Shown piece by piece: positions 34,953 to 41,678 of a stretch of 41,678 nt of DNA. The notes under the pieces were generated by a model that made no database searches, was not told where the DNA came from, and worked only from the letters and a program-made list of their open reading frames with translations. The position numbers and the translations under genes are program-made. The DNA is taken from assembly GCA_022823505.1 (NCBI GenBank), contig JAJEIA010000091.1, positions 1 to 41,678 on the forward strand, written 5' to 3'. This stretch comes from Dehalococcoidia bacterium (lineage in GTDB: Bacteria; Chloroflexota; Dehalococcoidia; Lucifugimonadales; UBA3495). Within the stretch, counting starts at the first letter, position 1. Each line of letters begins with the position of its first letter.

Positions 34953-35681
34953 ATGAACACCAAACTCATCCGCGCCGACGGTCGGCGATGGGACGAAGCG
35001 CGCAGCGTGCACATCACTCCGGGATTTCAACCCTACGCCGAAGGCTCCGCCATGATCCAGATGGGCGACACGGCGGTTCTATGTGCGGCGTCGGTGGAGG
35101 AACAGGTGCCCCGGTGGATGCAGGGTCGAGGCACCGGGTGGGTGACGGCCGAATACGACATGCTGCCCCGCGCCACGTCCACCAGGCGGTCCCGCGACCG
35201 CGACTCCGGCCGTACCGCCAGTCGATCCCAGGAAATCCAGCGCCTGATCGGCCGTTCGCTGCGGGCGGCGACCGATTTGGAAGCCCTGGGGGAACGCGCC
35301 GTCTATCTCGACTGCGATGTGCTGCAGGCCGATGGCGGCACACGCACCGCCGCAATTACCGGTGCATTCGTCGCGCTGAGCCTGGCCTTGGAGTCACTGG
35401 TAGCAGCGCAGAGGTTGGACCGGGTACCGTTGGTCTGTTCCGTCGCCGCAATCAGCGTCGGACTGGCCGGGGACAGCCTGCTGCTCGACCTGGACTACTC
35501 GGAAGACTCAACCGCCGACGCGGATTTCAACATCGTAATGACCGACACGGGTTCAGTGGTCGAAATCCAGGGCACTGCGGAAGGAGCAGCCTACCCCCGC
35601 GAAAGGGTCGGGGAAGCTCTGGCACTGGCCGCGCGAGGCATGGAGCCGCTGTTCACGGCGCAGCGCGCGGCGTTGCAGTGA
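34953..35681 (+). CDS. rph: Ribonuclease PH
   Basis: A 242-residue phosphorolytic 3'-5' exoribonuclease that trims tRNA 3' ends. Family blocks include IRADGRRWDEAR, GDTAVLCAASVEEQVPRW, WVTAEYDMLPRAT, SGRTASRSQEIQRLIGRSLR with the phosphate-binding Arg, LDCDVLQADGGTRTAAITGA, and DFNIVMT with the acidic metal ligand. The ATG at 34953 begins the conserved region; the reading to 34809 would overlap the divergent gene. The 107 bases to the convergent M16 gene show only a weak imperfect hairpin. Confidence 0.96.
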   Translation: MNTKLIRADGRRWDEARSVHITPGFQPYAEGSAMIQMGDTAVLCAASVEEQVPRWMQGRGTGWVTAEYDMLPRATSTRRSRDRDSGRTASRSQEIQRLIGRSLRAATDLEALGERAVYLDCDVLQADGGTRTAAITGAFVALSLALESLVAAQRLDRVPLVCSVAAISVGLAGDSLLLDLDYSEDSTADADFNIVMTDTGSVVEIQGTAEGAAYPRERVGEALALAARGMEPLFTAQRAALQ

Positions 35682-35788
35682 CACGCGGATGAACCGCAGT
35701 TGGTCGGCGCCTATCGCCCGCGCCAACACCGGTTCGAAGCAATACAGCAGGAATTCTCTCCCGCGCGCTATGAATCGACTACGCTGAT

Positions 35789-38446
35789 TCAGCCCACCAC
35801 CGCTCCCTCGGCGTCCAGCACCGTGACCTCATAGCCCAGATCCCGCAGCGGCGCTTCGACGCGCTCCCGGTCGCCCACCACCAACACCCGCAAGCGATCT
35901 GCCGCCAGATACTTTGCGCCCACCCGATGCGTGTCCTCCAGGCTGACCCCTTCCAGCCGTTGCTCAAACGACCGGAAGTAGTCCATGGGCAGGCCGAATT
36001 GAACCAATGGTATCAGCTGTCCCAGCAACTGGGACGGTCGCTCGAATCCCGACGGATAGCCGAGGCGCAGCCCATTCCGAGCGTTTTCCAATTCTTCGGC
36101 AGTGAGCGGCCTCCTGCCGCTGATGTCCTCAAATTCCCGCAACGTTTCGAGCACGGCCTCCCGAGTCACCTCCGTCTGGACGCTGCCGCCGGCCGACAGG
36201 AGCGACGGGGCGTTGTACCACGATATGCCCGAGTTGTAGCCGTAGGAGTACCCTTTGTCCTGCCGCAGATTCTGGTTGAGGCGAGCGGAAAACTGTCCGC
36301 CGAACGCGTAGTTCAGCACGGACAGCGCCATGTGGTCCGGGTCGCTGCGCTCCACCAGCGGCATACCCGCCCGGATCACCGATTGGGCGGCACCGGGCTT
36401 GTCGATGAGGAACACCCGCGGGCCGGTCGTCGTGTCGTCGGCAGCAATCGCGACACCGGTGGCGTCGCTGATCCCCGCAGACCATTCCCCGAAACACTCC
36501 TCGGCCGCTGTGATCGCCTCGTCCAGGCGGACGTCACCGGCCACCAGCAGGCACAGCCGATCCGGACTCAGTGCCTCGCTGAACCGCGCAACCAGGTCCT
36601 CCCGCCGCGACGCCGACACGGTTGCTTCGTTGCCCAGGTTCGAGTGTGCGTAGGGCGATTCCGGTCCGAATACCAGCGCGCCGAAGTTAGACTCGGCCAC
36701 AAAGCCAGCGTCGTCCCGGGCCCGGCGAAGGTCGGTCAACCGCTCGCGCCGTACCCGTTCCAGCTCGTGCTCCGGGAAACTGGCGTTGCGCGCCACGTCG
36801 GCTGCCAACCCCAGGGCGTGAGCCCAATGCCGGTCTAGGGTCTCTGCGGTGAGCAGTGTTATCTCCTTGCGCGCCTCGACCGCAAGCCTCGACCCGATGT
36901 GCTCGAACGCCGCCGAAATTTGCTGGCTGCTCCGGTTGGTGGTGCCCTCGTCCATCAGGGCCGCCATGAACGAGGTCAATCCGGGCAAACCCGCCGGATC
37001 TCCGACCGCACCGGTCTTGGCCAGCAGGGCGAAGGTCACCAGAGGCGTGCCAGGCCTGGTGACGACGGTCACTTCCATACCATTGGTGAGCCGGGCCTGT
37101 TCGGGGACCGGCGGCACAAACGCCGGCGTTGGACCACCGGCAGGTTGCTGCGACCGGTCGAGAGCCACCGTCGCGGTACTCAACGAGCGCTCCGGGTAAA
37201 CGCGCATTCGGACCTGCCCCGCCTCCATGATCTGGTGATGCGCGTTCATCACGTCGTCCAGGGTCACGCGGCGATATTGGTCCATCACCCGGTTCAACCC
37301 GTCCGGGTCCCCGGTAAACACGTTGAAGTAGTTCAGGGCGTCAGCCCGGCCGCCGAACCCCCCGATCCGGGAGAGCATCCGCTGGTGCTGCATCTCGATG
37401 CGGTTGATGGCCCGCTCGAATTCCTCTTCAGTCGGTGGGTCGTCGGCGATGCCGGCCAGCACCGCTTCCGCCGCCGCCTCCACTTCGTCCAGCGTATGTC
37501 CCTCGGCTGGCGTCAGTTCCATGCGAAACTGTCCCGCGATTTCCGCGGCGTGGTAACCCACCGACGCGGACTGGGCAATCTGCTTTTCATAAACCAACGT
37601 GCGGTACATCCTACTGCTCTGCCCGTCGGACAGGATGGCCCGCAGTATGTCGCCCGCATCGTCCTCGCCGGAGAAATTCGCCGGAGCCAACCACGCCGCG
37701 TAGATCCGGGGCAGAGTGACCCGGTCGGTCATCTCCAGGTCCACCCGGCCCGACAAAAGCGAATCGGCTCTTTCGATCCGGCGCACGCTGGGTCCCGGGT
37801 CCAGATCCGAGAAGTAACGATGCGCCAGGTCCAGCGCCTCCTTGGTGTCGATGTCGCCGGCAATGGCGAGGCTGGCGTTGGACGGCGAGTAGTACCGACG
37901 GAAGAAATCCATCACGTCGTCCAGGCTGGCGGCATCCAGGTCCTCCTGGGATCCGATGGTCATCCAGTGGTAGGGATGCGGCAGCGGGAACAGCGATTGC
38001 TGAATGTGCCACTGGACCATGCCGTAGGGACGGTTTTCATAACTCTGACGCCGCTCGTTCTTGACCACGTCGCGTTCGGTATCGAACCCCTCCTGGTCCA
38101 GCGCGTCCAGCAGGAACCCCATCCGGTCCGCTTCCAGCCACAGCGCCAGCTCCAGATAGTTGGAGGGCACGTCCTCCCAGTAGTTCGTCCGGTCACCGGT
38201 GGTCGAGCCGTTCAGCGTCGCCCCGATCTTCTGCAGGGGCTCGAAATGGCTGGCCTTGTGGTGTCGGGTCCCTCGGAACATGATATGCTCGAAGAGATGC
38301 GCGAAACCGGTGCGTCCGATCTCCTCATCCTTGGAACCCACGTGGTACCACACGTTGACCGCCGCCACGGGGATCGACCGGTCCTGGTGGAGGATCACAT
38401 CCAAACCGTTGGGCAGGGTGTGTTTTTCAAAAGCGATGCCAGCCAT
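35789..38446 (-). CDS. M16 family zinc metallopeptidase, two-domain
   Basis: An 885-residue insulinase-type (M16) protease. The inverted zinc motif HLFEH (50-54) with Glu131 in VVKNERRQ gives HxxEH-x76-E, the full active site, in the first half. The second half (about 430-885) repeats the fold without the zinc residues, with TGAVGDPAGLPGLTSFMAALMDEGT and KGYSYGYNSG (Arg/Tyr-type substrate loop). Such one-chain M16 pairs are seen in bacteria and break down peptides. No signal peptide is present, so it should act in the cytoplasm. The ATG at 38446 follows AAGGAAG and an extended -10 promoter. Confidence 0.93.
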   Translation of the reverse strand: MAGIAFEKHTLPNGLDVILHQDRSIPVAAVNVWYHVGSKDEEIGRTGFAHLFEHIMFRGTRHHKASHFEPLQKIGATLNGSTTGDRTNYWEDVPSNYLELALWLEADRMGFLLDALDQEGFDTERDVVKNERRQSYENRPYGMVQWHIQQSLFPLPHPYHWMTIGSQEDLDAASLDDVMDFFRRYYSPSNASLAIAGDIDTKEALDLAHRYFSDLDPGPSVRRIERADSLLSGRVDLEMTDRVTLPRIYAAWLAPANFSGEDDAGDILRAILSDGQSSRMYRTLVYEKQIAQSASVGYHAAEIAGQFRMELTPAEGHTLDEVEAAAEAVLAGIADDPPTEEEFERAINRIEMQHQRMLSRIGGFGGRADALNYFNVFTGDPDGLNRVMDQYRRVTLDDVMNAHHQIMEAGQVRMRVYPERSLSTATVALDRSQQPAGGPTPAFVPPVPEQARLTNGMEVTVVTRPGTPLVTFALLAKTGAVGDPAGLPGLTSFMAALMDEGTTNRSSQQISAAFEHIGSRLAVEARKEITLLTAETLDRHWAHALGLAADVARNASFPEHELERVRRERLTDLRRARDDAGFVAESNFGALVFGPESPYAHSNLGNEATVSASRREDLVARFSEALSPDRLCLLVAGDVRLDEAITAAEECFGEWSAGISDATGVAIAADDTTTGPRVFLIDKPGAAQSVIRAGMPLVERSDPDHMALSVLNYAFGGQFSARLNQNLRQDKGYSYGYNSGISWYNAPSLLSAGGSVQTEVTREAVLETLREFEDISGRRPLTAEELENARNGLRLGYPSGFERPSQLLGQLIPLVQFGLPMDYFRSFEQRLEGVSLEDTHRVGAKYLAADRLRVLVVGDRERVEAPLRDLGYEVTVLDAEGAVVG

Positions 38447-38493
38447 AGTCACTTCCTTCCGCCACGTTTAGTCGAGATGCAACGGGCGCGGAC

Positions 38494-38502
38494 ATTGTAG
38501 CA
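38494..38502 (-). promoter_or_regulatory. Extended -10 promoter of the M16 peptidase
   Basis: On the minus strand TGCTACAAT, another TGC extended -10, about 48 bases before the ATG. Confidence 0.5.
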
Positions 38503-38570
38503 CCGGGCATAACTCCGAGACGCGGGACCCAGGTTGCCGCACACCACCGCAACTAACCCCAACTATTCAA

Positions 38571-38954
38571 ATGCTGTACGAAGTAGAAGTAGTCGCCGAC
38601 GGCAACAGTCCGATGGACCTCAACCGGGTCTTCGACCTGCTCACTGACCCGCAGCCCATCGCCCGTGTGCTGGCGCCCGACCCCCTAGGCAATGATGTCT
38701 GGTGCGACGTGGTCGGGTGGGAAAACGGAGAGCCTTGCCCCGCCATGGCCGCGCTGTCGGAGGACTCGGGCGAGGGCGTGATCATGCTGATCTACGGCGG
38801 TGAGGATGGCATTCGCCTCCGACCGGCCGACACAGACGACCCGTGGGACATCGGGGCTGCGGGCCAGTGGGGTGAGGCCTGCCTGATGCTCGGCAACGAC
38901 GTCCGGATCGAGTACGTGCGGTCCGAGTGGGACTACTCCCAGCACCCCCACTAA
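38571..38954 (+). CDS. Protein of unknown function (127 aa)
   Basis: A 127-residue, acidic, soluble protein (many Asp, Glu, Trp) with no motif I recognise. It begins MLYEVEVVADGNS, has two Cys near positions 45 and 56, and ends WDYSQHPH. Codon use matches the neighbours, and it lies between two minus-strand genes in an otherwise empty stretch, which favours a real gene. It ends 13 bases before the stop of the convergent TIR gene. Confidence 0.6.
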   Translation: MLYEVEVVADGNSPMDLNRVFDLLTDPQPIARVLAPDPLGNDVWCDVVGWENGEPCPAMAALSEDSGEGVIMLIYGGEDGIRLRPADTDDPWDIGAAGQWGEACLMLGNDVRIEYVRSEWDYSQHPH

Positions 38955-38967
38955 CGCCGATTGGCAC

Positions 38968-40254
38968 TTATCCGATCGCTTCCGCCTCGGCGTCGCCGGT
39001 TTGCGGTTCGTCGTCCCATTGGTCCGGCTGCGCCTTGAATTCGGCGGTCAGCGTCGCCAACACGCCCGGCAGGTCGCGTCTGTATCCGCCCGAGCGATCC
39101 TTACGCGGCCTCAGACGCGCCGTCGGCCCGCCATTCAGCTGCCGATACAGGTCGTCGCTGCCATTCTCTAGGCAGTCGTCCATGGCCAGCGCCGCCACGT
39201 AGGAGCGCCGGGCTGCCGAGGTCTCCTGTCGTTGCATGATTTCCTGGTACAGTCGCCAGCAGGCGGGGCTTTCCAACGCGCCCCGCGAACAGAGCAGCGC
39301 GACGCGATCGAAGTCCCGGAACCGGCTCATGGGTGGGATCACCGAGGTGTTGTACGCCGCTTCCTCATCGTCCGCCAGCAGGTTCCAGCACTGCAATCCC
39401 AGGCCTCGCAACTCGGTCTCCAGCCACTTGACGATGGTGTCGTCCGCCACCGAGCCGATCAGCAGCACCCGCCGGTGAGGCGTCGCCTGGTTGCCCAACC
39501 TGGCCTGGTCCTCGATGAACTCCGGGGGAACGCCGGCCGGGCGCAGGAAGGACTCCGGGATGCCACCATTGGAACGCGCCAACGTGTCCGCGCCGACAAT
39601 GCTCGGTCCGTCGTGGCGTAACGTATCCAGTCCCAGCGCGCCGCTCAGGTCGCAATCGGCGAACAGGGTCATATCCAGGACGACGTCCTGTAGCAACGTC
39701 CGATCCAGCCGCGTACGCACCAGGGTGGCCCGGCGCAAGTCGCAACGGGTGAGATTGGCCACGTCCAAGCACGCTGCGCTCAGCTTGGCGCCGCTCAGGT
39801 TGGCGTCGGTCAGATCCGCCATCGTCAGATCCGCTTCGGTCAGATCTGCACCGGCGAGGTTCGCGCCCACCAGCGTCGCGAAGGCGATGTCACAGTTGGA
39901 TAGGTCGGCGCCTCTCAGGTCGGCGTTCTCGAGATTGCTGCCCCGAAGGTCCGAGCGCAGAAACGAAGCTTCGGCCGCCTGGCAGTCTGCGAAGTTCGCC
40001 CGATTGAGGTTGCATCGAGTCAGGAAGGCGCCGCGCAGACGGGCACCGCCGAAGTTGGCATGCCGCAGGTCGGCCGACGTGAGGTCGATTTGCGTCAGAT
40101 CATCGAACCCCAAGTCCACGCCGGGCATCTTGATCCCGCTGAGGTAGGCGCCGGACAGATCGAGACGCGGACGGCTTTGAAACTCGCGCGCCCGCCAGCG
40201 CGCTATGGCAAAGGTTCGCCTTTTGGCAACAGCAACGTGCTCAGGGTTCGCCAA
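38968..40254 (-). CDS. Pentapeptide-repeat protein with a C-terminal TIR-like domain
   Basis: A 428-residue protein. Residues 30-208 are pentapeptide repeats of the A(D/N)L.. form, which fold as a quadrilateral beta helix. A linker, LDTLRHDGPSIVGADTL and IPESFLRPAGVPPEFI (208-247), matches the joining segment of known pentapeptide-TIR proteins. The C-terminal domain (about 262-405) is TIR-like: VLLIGSVADD replaces FISYS..D, then WLETELRGLGLQCW, DFDRVALLCSRGALES, CWRLYQEI and VAALAMDDCLE. Glu338 is the candidate NADase glutamate. Related proteins occur in defence loci. TTG is the only start in frame (GGAG 7 bases upstream). LLM gene upstream is 32 bases away. Confidence 0.83.
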   Translation of the reverse strand: MANPEHVAVAKRRTFAIARWRAREFQSRPRLDLSGAYLSGIKMPGVDLGFDDLTQIDLTSADLRHANFGGARLRGAFLTRCNLNRANFADCQAAEASFLRSDLRGSNLENADLRGADLSNCDIAFATLVGANLAGADLTEADLTMADLTDANLSGAKLSAACLDVANLTRCDLRRATLVRTRLDRTLLQDVVLDMTLFADCDLSGALGLDTLRHDGPSIVGADTLARSNGGIPESFLRPAGVPPEFIEDQARLGNQATPHRRVLLIGSVADDTIVKWLETELRGLGLQCWNLLADDEEAAYNTSVIPPMSRFRDFDRVALLCSRGALESPACWRLYQEIMQRQETSAARRSYVAALAMDDCLENGSDDLYRQLNGGPTARLRPRKDRSGGYRRDLPGVLATLTAEFKAQPDQWDDEPQTGDAEAEAIG

Positions 40255-40286
40255 GCAATCGCTCCGGCGGCTGGGTGTTTACGCGG

Positions 40287-41456
40287 TCAGTTGTCGCCGA
40301 CGGTAAGGGCGGCCCCCCTCCCCGTGAAGGCCGGCATCACTTCGTCAGCGAAAATGGACAGTTGGTTCTGGAATTCGCTCCACGGCATTCCTTCCGGCCA
40401 CTGGAGCACGATGTCCTCCAAACCGGGGTATTTGTCTTCGATTTCGCGCAGGAACCCGATGAAGTCGTCCGGATTGCCGCAGAACCAGGCTTTCTGGTCG
40501 ACGCCGTCCTCGATGCGCGGCGTCCGCGCCGGCGCCCCGGGGGTTCCCCAGGGACGGCCCTGCTCGTCCGTGTACCGGACGAACCCGAAAGGCGCGAACC
40601 ACTTGTACCGTTCGTCGTGGAAGGGCCGTACCTTTTCGATGGCCTCTTCCCGGCTGCCGGCGATGTAGAAGCCGAACCCCAGCGCCATGTCTCCGCCCAG
40701 AGGAATATCGCGCCCCGCTTCGGTTGCGGCGTCGTGGTACTGGGTGATCATCTGCTCCGCGTACCGCTCGCCGGTCAGCGCCACCATCGCCTTGATGCCG
40801 CGCTCGGCGATGTAGTTCAGCGTCCGCCCGCTGGCGATGGGTTGCCAGATTTCCATGGGCCGGCTCACCGGCCGGGGCACCATGGTGATCTCTTTCAGGT
40901 CGTATCCGCGGTAGGGGACTTCCGGCGGTATGGTGTAGTACTTCCCGTTGTGGCTCCACGAGTCTTCGTTGAAGGCCTTCAGAATGACCTCCATTTGCTC
41001 CAGGAACAACTCGCGGTTAGCGTCGTTGTCGATCACCGGCGCGCCGAAGGTCTCGACCTCCCGCGCATGGTAGCCGCGCCCGACCCCGAATATCATCCGG
41101 CCTCCGGTCAGGATGTCGGCCATGGCGAAATCCTCCGCCACGCGCAACGGATGCCACATGGGGATGATGTTGAATGCCTGGCCAAACTTGAGGTTTTTGG
41201 TCTGTCCTGCCAGGTGGACGCCCATCAGGATGAGATTCGGAATGCACTCGTATCCCTCGTGTTGGAAATGGTGCTCCGCCATCCACATGCAGTAGAACCC
41301 GCGCTCGTCCATGTGTTTGGCCAGCGCTTCGGCGTGATCGTAGGCCTGGATCAATTGGTCGTTGCTGTATCGGCGCTGGTCGGCCGGCGTACCGTCCGCG
41401 CCCACGTTGTCCAGGTCGATCTGCCCCACGTACAGAACCGAAAACCGCTTAATCAT
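40287..41456 (-). CDS. LLM-class flavin-dependent oxidoreductase (luciferase-like)
   Basis: A 389-residue luciferase-like TIM-barrel monooxygenase that uses FMN or F420. Marks are WMAEHHFQHEGYECIPNL, FGQAFNIIPMWHPLRVAEDFAMADILTGGRM and FGVGRGYHAREVETFG, with the barrel-closing KAMVALTGERYAEQMI. The group is greatly expanded in SAR202-type Chloroflexota, where roles in breaking down recalcitrant organics have been proposed. The substrate here is unknown. The ATG at 41456 has an extended -10 promoter about 37 bases upstream. The TIR gene follows in the same direction. Confidence 0.92.
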   Translation of the reverse strand: MIKRFSVLYVGQIDLDNVGADGTPADQRRYSNDQLIQAYDHAEALAKHMDERGFYCMWMAEHHFQHEGYECIPNLILMGVHLAGQTKNLKFGQAFNIIPMWHPLRVAEDFAMADILTGGRMIFGVGRGYHAREVETFGAPVIDNDANRELFLEQMEVILKAFNEDSWSHNGKYYTIPPEVPYRGYDLKEITMVPRPVSRPMEIWQPIASGRTLNYIAERGIKAMVALTGERYAEQMITQYHDAATEAGRDIPLGGDMALGFGFYIAGSREEAIEKVRPFHDERYKWFAPFGFVRYTDEQGRPWGTPGAPARTPRIEDGVDQKAWFCGNPDDFIGFLREIEDKYPGLEDIVLQWPEGMPWSEFQNQLSIFADEVMPAFTGRGAALTVGDN

Positions 41457-41492
41457 CCAGCCAGTGCTCCGCTCGAATAAGAATCGCGCCGC

Positions 41493-41501
41493 ATTATAGC
41501 A
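41493..41501 (-). promoter_or_regulatory. Extended -10 promoter of the LLM oxidoreductase
   Basis: On the minus strand TGCTATAAT, the same box as at glmU. Confidence 0.6.
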
Positions 41502-41540
41502 TGATGGGTCGTTTGATCCCTTGCCACTGGCGATGGCGCC

Positions 41541-41678
41541 CAGGGCAATCGCGTCTTAATGGGATTTTTAGAAATGTGCTAACGTGCCATGAACCGCTGA
41601 ACGACGTGGGGGCAGATGGGCATGGCACAACGACCCAAGGCAACTATTCTCGATCATTTCGCTGAGTTGGACGATCCC
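41541..41678 (+). mobile_element. Left end of an ISAs1-type insertion sequence (cut by window edge)
   Basis: CAGGGCAATCGCG at 41541-41553 has the form of the terminal CAGGG repeat of ISAs1/H-repeat elements, and the following AT-rich leader (GGGATTTTTAGAAATG) leads into the transposase start. The end is inferred from the motif; the right end is outside the window. Confidence 0.6.
41616..41678 (+). CDS. ISAs1-family transposase, N-terminal fragment (cut by window edge)
   Basis: Only 21 codons are seen: MGMAQRPKATILDHFAELDD and a final P. LDHFAELDDP matches the opening of ISAs1-type transposases (DDE_Tnp_1-associated N-terminus), where the form is F..L.DPR. An ATG at 41622 is an equally good start. 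Confidence 0.6.
   Translation, partial: MGMAQRPKATILDHFAELDDP

Noticed and set aside
35682-35788. Hairpin between rph and the M16 gene as a terminator
   Set aside because: The stem is broken by bulges and no U-run follows on either strand.
36899-38500. A 533-codon open reading frame on the plus strand over the M16 gene
   Set aside because: Shadow of the M16 peptidase, whose zinc motif and domain order are unmistakable.
40275-41480. A 401-codon open reading frame on the plus strand over the LLM gene
   Set aside because: Shadow of the oxidoreductase; sequence is low-complexity His/Val/Arg-rich.

Overview
The window is a 41.7 kb piece of a GC-rich bacterial chromosome, gene-dense with short gaps and many ATGA/TTGA/GTGA stop-start overlaps. 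The protein set points to Chloroflexota, probably a Dehalococcoidia or SAR202-type lineage: a luciferase-like flavin oxidoreductase, a DUF1802 protein, a conserved small zinc-ribbon protein, Thr-Pro-rich tethers on surface proteins, a sortase-fold membrane protein, and a tal-rho and dnaG-rpoD layout. This assignment is an inference from gene content; no rRNA or tRNA gene was recognised.

Layout. 1-2172 (minus): an aldo/keto reductase cut by the window edge, preceded by a tight three-gene cassette of lower GC: an amino-methyltransferase-like protein (DPPH motif), an Eco29kI-family GIY-YIG restriction endonuclease with a complete active site, and a transglutaminase-like Cys/His/Asp protein coupled to the nuclease by ATGA. 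2312-4951 (minus): DUF1802 protein, a Tag-like glycosylase with an altered active site, TatD hydrolase and a single-domain globin. 4952-5384: a control region with repeats and a good sigma-70 promoter. 5385-11391 (plus): sufB-sufC-sufD-sufS-sufU plus a second, intact sufU paralogue. 11388-14307 (minus): ferritin, DinB-fold protein and triple-DUF4377 lipoprotein, behind an alpha/beta hydrolase. 14543-20923 (plus): sucC-sucD, pyrG with a long leader, transaldolase and rho, closed by a bidirectional terminator.

20986-23511 (minus) is an 841-residue surface protein. 23797-26485 (plus) encodes a response regulator, a histidine kinase and a tethered Ig-like extracytoplasmic protein. 26695-30407 holds dnaG and rpoD, followed by a terminator, a zinc-ribbon protein and a sortase-fold protein with no cysteine at all. 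31704-34836 (minus): CorC-like protein, glmU and a CvpA-like membrane protein, divergent from rph (34953-35681). 35789-41456: an M16 double-domain peptidase, a small unknown protein on the plus strand, a pentapeptide-repeat/TIR protein and a luciferase-like oxidoreductase. The right edge enters an ISAs1-type insertion sequence.

Taken together the window is mostly housekeeping: Fe-S assembly and iron storage, TCA cycle, CTP synthesis, transcription termination and initiation, replication priming, cell-wall precursor synthesis and RNA processing. Accessory material sits at the two ends: the restriction-modification cassette on the left, the TIR protein and the insertion sequence on the right. 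Several minus-strand genes share an extended -10 promoter of the form TGCTAYAAT, and a few others appear to be transcribed without a leader.
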